Below are positions 1 through 9,942 of a DNA stretch of 55,678 nucleotides, piece by piece; positions within the stretch are counted from its first letter, which is position 1; each line of letters starts with the position of its first letter. Both the position numbers and the translations under genes were made by a program. Location of the stretch: the NCBI GenBank assembly GCA_902518155.1, contig CABYFA010000007.1:1-55678 (forward strand), in the 5' to 3' direction. The DNA is from an uncultured Pelagibacteraceae bacterium. Lineage in GTDB: Bacteria > Pseudomonadota > Alphaproteobacteria > Pelagibacterales > Pelagibacteraceae. Under the pieces are notes generated by a model. That model did not search any database. It worked only from the letters and a program-made list of their open reading frames with translations, and was not told the DNA's origin.

Positions 1-662
1 TTGGTACTTTCTATTCCATTGGTTAGTGGCAGCATTGGTATTTTGGCTTTCTTGTAATCATCGGACTTGTATAAACTTAGTGCCCAAAAATGAGAGGGTG
101 TCCAAAAAAATATTATTAAAAAAAATGTTAATGGTTCAAGCGATATAGAGCCTGTAGCAATAGTCCATCCTATAACTGGAGGAAAAGCACCAGCTGCTCC
201 ACCAATAACTATATTTTGTGGAGTTCTTCTTTTTAACCAGATTGTATAGACAAACACATAAAACAATATTGTTAGTAATAATATTGCAGCAGAAACTCTG
301 TTGGTAAAATAATCTAAAGCTACAACTGAAACTATTGATAATGTAACACCAAATATCAAAGCCTGATTTCTATTGACTTTCCCTGTTGGGATTGGTCTTA
401 AACAAGTTCTAGTCATTAAAGCATCAAGATCAGACTCATACCACATATTTAAAGCACCAGCTGCGCCAGCACCTAATGAAACGAGAAGAATTCCAATAAT
501 TGCATCTTTAGTTGAAACAATGTTAGGAGCTGTTAATAAACCTACAGCACAGGTAAAAATTACCAATGACATAACTCTTGGCTTCATCAATTTAAATAAT
601 TCTGAAAGATTAAATAAATCCTCTTGGCTTAAGCTTCTTTTTTTTAGCCTTGAATTATCCAT
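1..662 (-). CDS. ctaB: Protoheme IX farnesyltransferase (heme O synthase), 3' end cut by window edge
   Basis: Transfers a farnesyl group to heme b to make heme O, the precursor of heme A in aa3 oxidase; an integral membrane UbiA-superfamily enzyme. The reading frame is open from the ATG at 662 down to position 1, so the C-terminus lies outside the window. The prenyl-diphosphate/Mg motif reads NMWYESDLDALM (N72, E76, D78, D80; the first acid is Glu rather than the usual Asp). A second family motif, HFWALSLYKSDDY, followed by PMLPLTNG, lies near the left edge. It starts 23 nt after the coxA stop on the same strand, so it is the third gene of a coxB-coxA-ctaB operon. The start is the first ATG after coxA; the N-terminal stretch is hydrophilic, as in homologues. 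Confidence 0.95.
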   Translation of the reverse strand, partial: MDNSRLKKRSLSQEDLFNLSELFKLMKPRVMSLVIFTCAVGLLTAPNIVSTKDAIIGILLVSLGAGAAGALNMWYESDLDALMTRTCLRPIPTGKVNRNQALIFGVTLSIVSVVALDYFTNRVSAAILLLTILFYVFVYTIWLKRRTPQNIVIGGAAGAFPPVIGWTIATGSISLEPLTFFLIIFFWTPSHFWALSLYKSDDYKKAKIPMLPLTNGIEST

Positions 663-685
663 CGGTTCTTAATGCTCTTATTTTA

Positions 686-2320
<1,635 letters not shown>

Positions 2321-3133
2321 TTATTTACTCGCTAATTTAAGTTTATCATTTTCAATTTCTTCTTTTGCAAATTTCACACGCGCCTCAGATAACCATTCTT
2401 GATATTCATCTTCACTAACTACTTTTACTGCAATAGGCATAAATGCATGTTTTATACCACAAAGTTCTGAACATTGACCATAATAAGTACCAACTTTTTC
2501 AGCCTTAAACCACGTTTCATTAATTCTTCCAGGTACCGCATCCCTTTTTACTCCAAATGAAGGTAAGGCCCAAGCATGTAAAACATCATTTGCTGTGATT
2601 AAAACTTTTACTACTTTGCCAACTGGAACTACAACTTCATTATCAACAGCTAACAATCTTGGTTGATTTGCTTTTAAATCTTTTTCCTCAATCATGTATG
2701 AGTCAAATTCCAAATTTTCGTCTGGATACTCATAACCCCAATACCATTGATAGCCTATTGCTTTGATTGTTAAATCTGCTTTTGGAATTGTATCTTGCTT
2801 ATACAAAATTTTAAATGATGGAACCGCCATAACAATTAAAATTAAGCAAGGAATTAAAGTCCATAAAACTTCAACAGTTACATTGTGTGTTCTCTTTGAG
2901 GGATTAGGGTTTGCTGAAGCTCTAAATCTTACACAGGCATAAAGCATTAAAAATAAAACAAATACACTTATTGCTATTATTATCGGTAATAACAAGTTAT
3001 CGTGAAAGGCTACAATATCTCTCATCGATTCTGATGCCGCTTTTTGAAAACCTAATTGCCAATCAACAGGTTGGTTTGCAAAAGCATTTTGAGTGATAAA
3101 AATACTTGAAAATATAAATAAAATTTTTTTCAT
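2321..3133 (-). CDS. coxB: Cytochrome c oxidase subunit II (CuA subunit)
   Basis: Accepts electrons from cytochrome c at the binuclear CuA site and passes them to subunit I. The 270-aa product begins with a signal peptide (about residues 1-19, ending NAFA), then two transmembrane helices (about 45-70 and 90-110) and a periplasmic cupredoxin domain. The CuA ligands are all present: the upstream His in DVLHAWALPSFGVK and the C-x3-C-x3-H-x2-M cluster in GQCSELCGIKHAFM. The aromatic electron-entry patch is IGYQWYWGYEYP. It is the first gene of the visible coxB-coxA-ctaB unit. The next gene upstream on this strand is rsmE, which ends 60 nt before the coxB start. Confidence 0.97.
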   Translation of the reverse strand: MKKILFIFSSIFITQNAFANQPVDWQLGFQKAASESMRDIVAFHDNLLLPIIIAISVFVLFLMLYACVRFRASANPNPSKRTHNVTVEVLWTLIPCLILIVMAVPSFKILYKQDTIPKADLTIKAIGYQWYWGYEYPDENLEFDSYMIEEKDLKANQPRLLAVDNEVVVPVGKVVKVLITANDVLHAWALPSFGVKRDAVPGRINETWFKAEKVGTYYGQCSELCGIKHAFMPIAVKVVSEDEYQEWLSEARVKFAKEEIENDKLKLASK

Positions 3134-3193
3134 TTTTACTAGCTATATAAAGCCCTTTTGTAAAAATTACACTTTAGTTTTCGCGACAATTTA

Positions 3194-3895
3194 TCAATTA
3201 ATCACATAATTTATGATCGAAATTGCAGATATCACTGCGGTTTCTGATCTTAAAATATTCTCATTAATTTTTAGTGCTTGTACTCCTTTAAATGAGAGAA
3301 TCTCCTGCCTTTCATGTTCTGAAAAATCTCCTTCGGGGCCTATAATGATACAAATAGGTTCATCTGAAAACTTTGTTTTTTCAATTTTTTTATTATCTGA
3401 ATTTAAATCTGTGAAAATTAAATTCATTGAATTGGAATTTAAAAAACTTTTTAAATTTTGTACTTCCTCAATAGATGGGACACTAATCCGATTTGATTGT
3501 TCACATGCTTCTATAACTATTTTTTCTAACCGATCTTTGTTAATCTTTCTTACAATAGTTCGATCAAAAATTATTGGTAAAAATTTTGAAACACCTAATT
3601 CAGTTGCTTTTTGAATCATGAAATTTTGGTAATTTGATTTAATAGGTGAAAATGCTAACCATAATTCTTGGACATTTTCTTTTTGTCTTAGTTGTTTGGT
3701 TGATTTAAATTCAACAAAATCTTTTGTAATATTCAAAATTTTTGCTTCCCATTCACCAGTTTTATTAAATAAAGAAAAAACATCATTTTTTTTTAACCTC
3801 ATTACTTTAGTCAAATAATGAGATTGAGATTTATCTAATTTATCAATCATATTTTTTGATAATGTATTCGAAAAAAACAATCTAATATTACTCAT
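3194..3895 (-). CDS. rsmE: 16S rRNA (uracil(1498)-N3)-methyltransferase
   Basis: SPOUT-superfamily methyltransferase that modifies U1498 of 16S rRNA using S-adenosylmethionine. The 233-aa product has the N-terminal PUA-like domain (residues 1-70, ending with the DFVEFKST strand). The C-terminal trefoil-knot domain contains IIIGPEGDFSEHE followed by LRSETAVISAISII, the two signature SAM-binding/knot segments of the family. The length matches typical RsmE (about 240 aa). It is divergent from the hydrolase gene starting at 3913, with only 17 nt between the two starts, so their promoters must lie partly inside each other's coding regions. Confidence 0.93.
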   Translation of the reverse strand: MSNIRLFFSNTLSKNMIDKLDKSQSHYLTKVMRLKKNDVFSLFNKTGEWEAKILNITKDFVEFKSTKQLRQKENVQELWLAFSPIKSNYQNFMIQKATELGVSKFLPIIFDRTIVRKINKDRLEKIVIEACEQSNRISVPSIEEVQNLKSFLNSNSMNLIFTDLNSDNKKIEKTKFSDEPICIIIGPEGDFSEHERQEILSFKGVQALKINENILRSETAVISAISIINYVIN

Positions 3896-3912
3896 ATATG
3901 TTAAATTAATTT

Positions 3913-4575
3913 ATGAAAAATATTAAAGCAATAATTTTTGATGCTTATGGAACTTTGTTCGATGTCAATTCAGCTGCAGAAAAATGTAAAGATAAAATTG
4001 GAGATAAATGGGAGAGTTTTGCAAATTTTTGGAGAACCACTCAATTAGAATATACTTGGCTTAGAAGTTTGATGGATAGACACAAAAATTTTTGGCAAGT
4101 TACAGAAGATAGTTTAGATAAATCAATGAAAGTTTTTGATATTGATCCTTCGATGAGAAATGAGTTACTTAATCTATATAAAATCTTATCCCCTTACAGA
4201 GAAGTTCCAGGTACCTTGAAAGCTTTAAAAGAGAAAAAATTTAAATTAGCTATCTTATCTAATGGTACTCCATCATTACTGGATCAATTAGTAAAAAGTA
4301 ATCATTTAGATAATTTATTTGATGATATATTTTCCATAGAACAAGTTGGTATATATAAACCAAGTTCTAGAGTTTATGATATGCCAATCAAAAAATATAA
4401 TATTAGTAAAAGTGAAGTTGCATTTTTAAGTGCTAATACTTGGGATGTTTCAGGTGGTGGAAATTATGGTTACCAATCTATTTGGGTAAATAGAAATAAT
4501 AACATTTTTGATAACTTAGATTTTAAACCAAAATATCAAATTACAGATCTTAACAAACTAATTCAATTACTTTAA
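3913..4575 (+). CDS. Haloacid dehalogenase type II-like HAD hydrolase
   Basis: Belongs to the L-2-haloacid dehalogenase branch of the HAD superfamily, soluble and cytoplasmic. Motif I is FDAYGTLFD (nucleophile Asp10), motif II is LSNGTPSLL, the catalytic lysine lies in EQVGIYKPS, and motif III is LSANTWDVSGGGNYG. That last block is diagnostic of type II haloacid dehalogenases (usually S-x-N-x-WD). The 220-aa length fits the family. The actual substrate (halogenated or other 2-substituted acid, or a phosphate ester) cannot be told from sequence. It stands alone; a weak inverted repeat with a T-run follows the stop. Confidence 0.85.
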   Translation: MKNIKAIIFDAYGTLFDVNSAAEKCKDKIGDKWESFANFWRTTQLEYTWLRSLMDRHKNFWQVTEDSLDKSMKVFDIDPSMRNELLNLYKILSPYREVPGTLKALKEKKFKLAILSNGTPSLLDQLVKSNHLDNLFDDIFSIEQVGIYKPSSRVYDMPIKKYNISKSEVAFLSANTWDVSGGGNYGYQSIWVNRNNNIFDNLDFKPKYQITDLNKLIQLL

Positions 4576-4619
4576 TATTTTAAAAAATAAAGACCAAAGG
4601 TGACAAAATATTTTTTTTT
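4574..4619 (+). terminator. Possible weak terminator after the HAD hydrolase gene
   Basis: AATATTTT at 4574-4581 is repeated inverted as AAAATATT at 4605-4612 and runs straight into a stretch of nine T. The stem is all A-T and the loop is long (23 nt), so this is a weak candidate supported only by position and the T-run. Confidence 0.3.
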
Positions 4620-4673
4620 GTGCTTGCAAAGAATGTTACAATCCGCCATTGTATTTACTAAGATTAATTTAAC

Positions 4674-5042
4674 ATGATTAAAGCATTAGATTTATTTGGT
4701 AGAGTTTTAATATCTGCATTATTTTTTTTAAATGGAATTTTTAAAATCAATAATTATGAGGGAACTATAGGTTGGATGGAAAGTTTTGGTTTGCCTGGTA
4801 TTTTAATTATACCCGCAATTGCTCTTGAAATAATTGGACCCATTCTAATTGTAATTGGCTATCAAACTAGAATTGCTGCTGCGGCTTTAAGTTTATTTTG
4901 TTTTGCTACAGCTATTATTTTTCACAATGATTTTACTGATCAGGTACAGCTAACCGCTTTTCTAAAAAATATTGCTTTAGCTGGTGGTTTTGTATTCTTG
5001 GTAGTTAATGGTGCTAAAGGTTTTTGTTTTGATAAAAAGTGA
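4674..5042 (+). CDS. DoxX family membrane protein
   Basis: A 122-aa protein with four hydrophobic segments (about residues 7-22, 40-60, 66-84 and 94-115). It has the DoxX-family pattern: N-terminal FGRVLISALFFLNGIFKI, then GLPGILIIPAIALEIIGPILIVIGYQTR, and a C-terminal FLKNIALAGGF segment. DoxX proteins are small inner-membrane proteins linked in some organisms to oxidative-stress or sulfur-oxidation complexes; the exact role here is unknown. The next gene downstream is a pirin-type quercetinase-like protein (37 nt away), followed at 3 nt by a quinone oxidoreductase. The three look like one transcription unit with a redox or detoxification flavour, which is inference from order only. Confidence 0.85.
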   Translation: MIKALDLFGRVLISALFFLNGIFKINNYEGTIGWMESFGLPGILIIPAIALEIIGPILIVIGYQTRIAAAALSLFCFATAIIFHNDFTDQVQLTAFLKNIALAGGFVFLVVNGAKGFCFDKK

Positions 5043-5078
5043 TCTTGAAATTAATAATTAATTCGTTAATTAAAGCTG

Positions 5079-5915
5079 ATGAAAAATATTGAAGTAAAAC
5101 AAATCATTGATCCAATCCCAGCTTCAGATGGAGCTGGAGTAAAATTAAAAAGAAGTATTGGAGTTGAACCCAATTACTTTGATCCTTTTTTGATGCTAGA
5201 CGAATTTGGCTCTGAAAATAGTGATGATTATGTAGCTGGTTTTCCTCCACACCCTCACCGAGGAATTGAAACAGTGACTTACATGCTTGCTGGTGATTTT
5301 GAACATAAAGATAGTACAGGCGGTGAAGGTAAAATGACTGCTGGTGATGTCCAATGGATGAAAACTGGAAGTGGTATTATCCACTCAGAGATGCCTGCAA
5401 TGAAAGAAGGGAAACTTCATGGATTTCAGCTATGGATCAACATGCCAGCAAAATTAAAAATGAGCAAACCTGAATATATTTATATTGATGCAGATAAAAT
5501 GAGCGTGCATAAAGATAATGATAAAAAAGTAAAAGTTATAGCTGGTAAGTTTGAAAAGGCAGAAGGTCCAGTCAAAGGTCACAATGTTGAGCCAGTTTAT
5601 TTTGATGTCGAACTAAATAAAGATAAGAATTTTAATTATCTTCTCCCATCTACACACAATAGTTTTATTTATTTAATAGATGGCGAAATAAAGATTGGTG
5701 AGCAAAAACATGGAAATGTTAAAGATAGCACCTTGATATTACTTACAAGAGGTGAAAATTTAAAAGTGAAAGCTTTGTCGAAGGCTAAATTTTTAGTTAT
5801 TTCTGGAAAACCAATAAATGAAGAAATTGCAAGAGGTGGCCCTTTTGTAATGAATACTAAAGCAGAGATATTGCAGGCTGTTCAAGATTATCATAACGGC
5901 ACATTTGTAAAATAA
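5079..5915 (+). CDS. Pirin family protein (bicupin)
   Basis: Pirins are iron-binding bicupin proteins, some with quercetin 2,3-dioxygenase activity. The N-terminal cupin carries the metal-binding segment FPPHPHRGIETVTYML, followed by FEHKDSTGG and GDVQWMKTGSGIIHSEMP, which hold the family's conserved His and Glu ligands. The C-terminal cupin starts near residue 170 (EPVYFDVEL) and contains the SFIYLIDGEIKIG strand block. At 278 aa it is full length. It lies between doxX and the quinone oxidoreductase on the same strand, with only 3 nt to the latter. Function in the cell is not determinable; enzymatic quercetinase activity or a redox-regulatory role are both known in the family. Confidence 0.92.
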   Translation: MKNIEVKQIIDPIPASDGAGVKLKRSIGVEPNYFDPFLMLDEFGSENSDDYVAGFPPHPHRGIETVTYMLAGDFEHKDSTGGEGKMTAGDVQWMKTGSGIIHSEMPAMKEGKLHGFQLWINMPAKLKMSKPEYIYIDADKMSVHKDNDKKVKVIAGKFEKAEGPVKGHNVEPVYFDVELNKDKNFNYLLPSTHNSFIYLIDGEIKIGEQKHGNVKDSTLILLTRGENLKVKALSKAKFLVISGKPINEEIARGGPFVMNTKAEILQAVQDYHNGTFVK

Positions 5916-5918
5916 AAA

Positions 5919-6890
5919 ATGAAATCAATACAAATAGAAAAATTTGGTGGACCAGAGGTTTTGGTTATTAAGGATATAGACATAGGAAAACCAGGTCCAA
6001 AAGAAGTCTTAATTAAAAATAAATCAATAGGTCTAAATTTTATAGATATTTATCACAGGACAGGTCTCTACCCTATTCCACTACCAAGCGGTATTGGCCT
6101 TGAAGCTAGTGGCGTTATTGAGGAAATAGGCTCTGAAGTAAAATTATTTAAAGTTGGCGATCGAGTTACACATGCATCAATGCCAATTGGCACATATTCA
6201 GAAAAACAAATTATGCCTGAAGAAAAATTAATTTCTGTTCCAGACGGAATTTCTGATGAGGTGGCATCTTGTATAACATTAAAAGGAATTACCGCAGAAT
6301 ATCTATTGCACAGGGCTTATCCATTAAAAAAAGGTGACAAAGTGCTTTATCATGCTGCAGCTGGAGCTCTTGGTCAAATTTTATGTCCTTGGGCTAATTC
6401 TTTGGGTGCAGAAGTAATTGGGACAGTCGGTTCAAAAGATAAAGAGGAAATTGCCAAAAAAAATGGTTGTCACTATGTAATTAATTATTCTGAAAAAAAT
6501 TTCTCAGAAGAAGTTGAAAAAATTGTAGGAAAAAATGGTATTGATGTTGTTTATGATGGTGTTGGGATAAAAACATTTAAAGGTTCAATTGAAACATTAA
6601 AAGTAAGAGGAATGATGGTAGCATTTGGTAATGCTTCTGGATACGTTGATACTATTGATGTAAAAAAAGATATTAATGCTAAAGGATTATTTTTTACTCG
6701 ACCATCCATTGCACATTATACAATCAAAAGAGAAGAATTAGTTGAGTCAGCAAATAAAGTTTTTGATGCAATTTTATCTAACAAATTTAAGATAGAAATT
6801 TCAAAAAAATACTCATTAACAGATGCTGCTCAAGCCCACAAAGATTTAGAGGCTAGATTGTTAACGGGTCCAGCAGTAATTATTCCTTAA
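5919..6890 (+). CDS. Quinone oxidoreductase, zeta-crystallin type
   Basis: Medium-chain dehydrogenase/reductase superfamily, zinc-free quinone reductase branch, NADPH-dependent and cytosolic. The N-terminal GroES-like domain has GPKEVLIKNKSIGLNFIDIY and GIGLEASGVIEEIG. The Rossmann nucleotide-binding motif is HAAAGALGQILCPWANSLGAEVIGT (residues about 145-165), a QOR-type AAxGGVG-like loop. The C-terminus ends with LEARLLTGPAVIIP, typical of the family. Length 323 aa is normal. The 3-nt spacing to pirin suggests translational coupling. Its 3' end overlaps the opposite-strand DUF2721 gene by 11 nt. Confidence 0.93.
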   Translation: MKSIQIEKFGGPEVLVIKDIDIGKPGPKEVLIKNKSIGLNFIDIYHRTGLYPIPLPSGIGLEASGVIEEIGSEVKLFKVGDRVTHASMPIGTYSEKQIMPEEKLISVPDGISDEVASCITLKGITAEYLLHRAYPLKKGDKVLYHAAAGALGQILCPWANSLGAEVIGTVGSKDKEEIAKKNGCHYVINYSEKNFSEEVEKIVGKNGIDVVYDGVGIKTFKGSIETLKVRGMMVAFGNASGYVDTIDVKKDINAKGLFFTRPSIAHYTIKREELVESANKVFDAILSNKFKIEISKKYSLTDAAQAHKDLEARLLTGPAVIIP

Positions 6891-7287
6891 ATTGAATATC
6901 CATATCAGAGAGATGAAGTCTAAGGGCTTTGGTTGAGATCTGAATTTCAATAATAAAAAATATGATTGATATCATCATTGACAAACAACATGAGCCAAAA
7001 ATTATTCTTGCAATAAAAAGTTCCTGTAAATAAAGACCAAAAACAGTTAGCATATTGAATAAAAATCCAAAAGCAGCAAATAAAATACTTAATTTTAAAA
7101 CACCAATTCTTTTCTCTAAATTTATCAATTGGTCTTTCCATTCAGGTGGAGTGTGTTTTTCAAATACGTACTCGTCATGTATTTTTCTTATTAAAGAACT
7201 TAAAGTATGAAACCTATTAGAATACACCCCCATTATCAGTGGGATTGCAGGAAACATTAACGCGGTGACTGTGTAATCTATATTCAT
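6880..7287 (-). CDS. DUF2721 family membrane protein
   Basis: A 135-aa protein with the DUF2721 layout: an N-terminal hydrophobic helix (YTVTALMFPAIPLIMGVYSN), a central helix with RFHTLSSLIRKIHDEY, then two transmembrane segments (about 75-97 and 103-125). Function of the family is unknown. I chose the ATG at 7287 (MNIDYT) rather than an in-frame TTG at 7308, because homologues begin immediately before this first helix and an ATG is preferable to a TTG. It converges with the quinone oxidoreductase (11 nt tail overlap) and diverges from ubiA, which starts 52 nt away. Confidence 0.75.
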   Translation of the reverse strand: MNIDYTVTALMFPAIPLIMGVYSNRFHTLSSLIRKIHDEYVFEKHTPPEWKDQLINLEKRIGVLKLSILFAAFGFLFNMLTVFGLYLQELFIARIIFGSCCLSMMISIIFFIIEIQISTKALRLHLSDMDIQFKE

Positions 7288-7339
7288 ACGAATCAATTTG
7301 ATTATCAATCTTGCCTTTGTTATTTACAAGTAAAATTTT

Positions 7340-8206
7340 ATGAACCAATTAAACTTATTTATAGAACTTACAAGGCTTAAAAAACCAATCGGTTACATGT
7401 TGCTATTTTGGCCTTGTCTATGGGGATTAACACTAGTTTATGATTTCTCACAAAATAAAAATATTTATTTTTTCTATTTAATTTTATTTTTTCTCGGCGC
7501 AGTATTGATGAGATCTGCGGGTTGTATTATTAACGATGTATTAGATAGAAAGTTTGATAAACTAGTTGTAAGGACAAAGGATAGGCCCATAGCATCAGGT
7601 AAAATTTCCGTAAAATTAAGTTTGTTTTATGCAGCTATACTATGCTTATTAGCATTTATTGTTTTAATAAACTTTAACCTTTTTACAATCTTATTAGCAT
7701 TAGCCTCAATGCCATTAGCTTTTACTTATCCGTTAATGAAAAGGTATACTTATTGGCCACAACTATTTCTAGGAGTAACATTTAACTATGGCTTAGTACT
7801 TGCTTGGACGTCAATTTCAGGAAGTTTGAATCTTGTTCCTTTAATATTTTATATAGGAGCCATATTTTGGACACTAGGATACGACACAATTTATGGATAC
7901 CAAGATATAAAAGATGATGAAATAATAGGACTAAAATCAACGTCAATTAAATTTAAAGGAACTGCAAAAATATTTTTAATTATATGTTACTCTATTTTAA
8001 TATTTTCTCTTGTAGCAGGAGGTTACCTAATGGATTTTAGTTTGTATTATTTTTTATTTTTACTAATTCCATTTACTCAATTATTTTTATATCAAATAAA
8101 GACTTTTGATATAAATGCTCCAAGCATATGTTTGAAAGTTTTTAAAAGTAACAATTTTTTTGGACTTTTAGTTTTAACGAATATTTTAATAGGGAAAGTC
8201 TCATAA
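7340..8206 (+). CDS. ubiA: 4-hydroxybenzoate polyprenyltransferase
   Basis: Attaches the polyprenyl tail to 4-hydroxybenzoate in ubiquinone synthesis; a membrane enzyme of about nine helices. The first aspartate-rich Mg-diphosphate motif is NDVLDRKFDKLVVRTKDRP (residues about 75-93), and the second is YDTIYGYQDIKDDEIIGLKS (about 180-200); both are the UbiA hallmarks. At 288 aa it is full length. Its stop codon overlaps the start of the following ABC exporter (TAATG), so translation of the two is probably coupled. It heads a run that continues through the lipid A genes, an order that joins quinone and envelope lipid synthesis. Confidence 0.95.
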   Translation: MNQLNLFIELTRLKKPIGYMLLFWPCLWGLTLVYDFSQNKNIYFFYLILFFLGAVLMRSAGCIINDVLDRKFDKLVVRTKDRPIASGKISVKLSLFYAAILCLLAFIVLINFNLFTILLALASMPLAFTYPLMKRYTYWPQLFLGVTFNYGLVLAWTSISGSLNLVPLIFYIGAIFWTLGYDTIYGYQDIKDDEIIGLKSTSIKFKGTAKIFLIICYSILIFSLVAGGYLMDFSLYYFLFLLIPFTQLFLYQIKTFDINAPSICLKVFKSNNFFGLLVLTNILIGKVS

Positions 8207-9942
8207 TGGAAAAATCAGCAACATTAAAAAGGCTCTTTAATGAATATACAAAGAAATATATCAAAAAAATTGCGATAGCAGTATTTTTTTCTTTTTTAGT
8301 TGCTGCAAGTACTTCATCAATTGCTTGGCTACTTGATCCAGCAATTGATAAAATTTTTATACAAAAAGATCAATCATTACTAATAATTATACCATTCTTA
8401 ATAATTATTGCTTTTACAACTAAGGGAGTTTCTCTTTATCTAGCAAAAGTTATAATGATCAATGTTGGGGAAGATATAAAAAAGAAACTTCAATTTGATA
8501 TGTTAAATACTTTAATAAGTGCTGACACCCAATCTATAGACGAAAAGCATACAGGAAAATTTATTTCAAATCTAACTTATGATGTATTACATATTACAAA
8601 TCTTCTTAGCAATGGTATTTTGAACCTTTTTAAAGATAGCTTAACACTGATAGGACTGCTTACAGTAATGTTTTTACAAAATTGGAAACTTTCATTGATT
8701 GCAATTATTTTAATTCCAATAGCAAGTACTGCTGCAAGAAGTTTGGGCAAAAGAATGGGTAAAGTAACAACTGAAGCTCAAGAAAAATCTAGTTTTTTAA
8801 CTAAGTATTTAGTTGAATTATTTAAAAACCACCGACTTACAAAAATTTTTCAGAAAGAAAAGTATGAGTCCAATAGAGCAGATAACTATTTAAATCAACT
8901 TAAAGAAAAAAATAAAAAAATTGGGCATGTGATAGTCAGAATTTCTCCGATAATGGAAGTATTAACCGGGGTAATGATTGCTACTCTGATTTTTTATTCG
9001 GGAAAATTAATTGCTGTGGGAGAGTTAAGTGTAAATAATTTTTTTTCATTTCTTGCAGCTATGATGTTGGCATATCAACCAGTGAGGTCTTTATCGACAT
9101 TAAATGTAATTCTTAATCAAGGTCTTTCAGCAGCCTCAAGAATTTTATCTGTAATTGACACGAAAAAATTAATAAATAACCCAGATAATGCAAAAGAAAT
9201 TAATGTAGAAAAGGCAAATATCAAATTTAAGGATGTGATATTTAGCTACAATAAATCTGACGGTGAAGTTCTTAAAAATATAAATCTTGAATTTGAAGGA
9301 GGCCAAATGACTTCTTTGGTTGGTCATAGTGGTTCGGGTAAATCAACCATTTTAAATTTAATACCTCGATTTTATGATTGCGGATCAGGTGATATTTCTG
9401 TTGATGACCAATCTATATATAATGTCACACTACATTCATTAAGAAAAAATATTTCCTTGGTTAGTCAAGAGACAACCCTTTTTGATGATACAATTAAAAA
9501 TAACATAAAATATGCAAATTTAGATGCAAGTGATGAGGAAATATTAAGAGCAGCAAAATTATCATATTGTGATGAATTTATAAATAATCTTCCAGAAAAA
9601 TATGAAACCTTGATTGGTGAGGATGGTGTAAGATTATCTGGAGGTGAAAAACAAAGGATTTCAATAGCTAGAGCTATGTTGAAAAAAAGCTCTATTATAC
9701 TTTTGGACGAAGCTACATCATCCTTGGATTCTGAGACTGAAACAAAAATACAAGATGCATTAAAAATTTTAACAAAAAATAAAACTACTGTTGTTATTGC
9801 TCATAGACTTTCGACAATCTTAAACTCAAACAAAATATATGTAATAGACTCTGGAAAAATAATTGATAATGGTAAACATGAAGATTTGTTAATTAATTCA
9901 AAAATTTATAAAAATTTTCATGACAAACAATTTCAGAGGTAA
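8206..9942 (+). CDS. msbA: MsbA-like lipid A / lipid export ABC transporter (fused TMD-NBD)
   Basis: A 578-aa half-transporter: six transmembrane helices (about residues 20-300), then an ATPase domain. Visible ATPase motifs are Walker A GHSGSGKST (about 373), Q-loop in LVSQETTLFDD, signature LSGGEKQR (about 477), Walker B IILLDEATSSLD (about 497) and the H-loop IAHRLSTI. MsbA flips core-lipid A across the inner membrane. The assignment to lipid A export, rather than another B-type exporter, rests on its place directly before waaA, lpxK and an LpxL-type acyltransferase, with 1-nt or longer overlaps at each junction. The start overlaps the ubiA stop as TAATG. Confidence 0.88.
   Translation: MEKSATLKRLFNEYTKKYIKKIAIAVFFSFLVAASTSSIAWLLDPAIDKIFIQKDQSLLIIIPFLIIIAFTTKGVSLYLAKVIMINVGEDIKKKLQFDMLNTLISADTQSIDEKHTGKFISNLTYDVLHITNLLSNGILNLFKDSLTLIGLLTVMFLQNWKLSLIAIILIPIASTAARSLGKRMGKVTTEAQEKSSFLTKYLVELFKNHRLTKIFQKEKYESNRADNYLNQLKEKNKKIGHVIVRISPIMEVLTGVMIATLIFYSGKLIAVGELSVNNFFSFLAAMMLAYQPVRSLSTLNVILNQGLSAASRILSVIDTKKLINNPDNAKEINVEKANIKFKDVIFSYNKSDGEVLKNINLEFEGGQMTSLVGHSGSGKSTILNLIPRFYDCGSGDISVDDQSIYNVTLHSLRKNISLVSQETTLFDDTIKNNIKYANLDASDEEILRAAKLSYCDEFINNLPEKYETLIGEDGVRLSGGEKQRISIARAMLKKSSIILLDEATSSLDSETETKIQDALKILTKNKTTVVIAHRLSTILNSNKIYVIDSGKIIDNGKHEDLLINSKIYKNFHDKQFQR

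Noticed and set aside
373..672. Plus-strand 99-aa frame over ctaB
   Set aside because: Fully antisense to the heme O synthase reading frame, which has clear family motifs.
4576..4673. Promoter before doxX
   Set aside because: TTGCAA and TACAAT are both present but only 7 nt apart; no pair with acceptable spacing was found.
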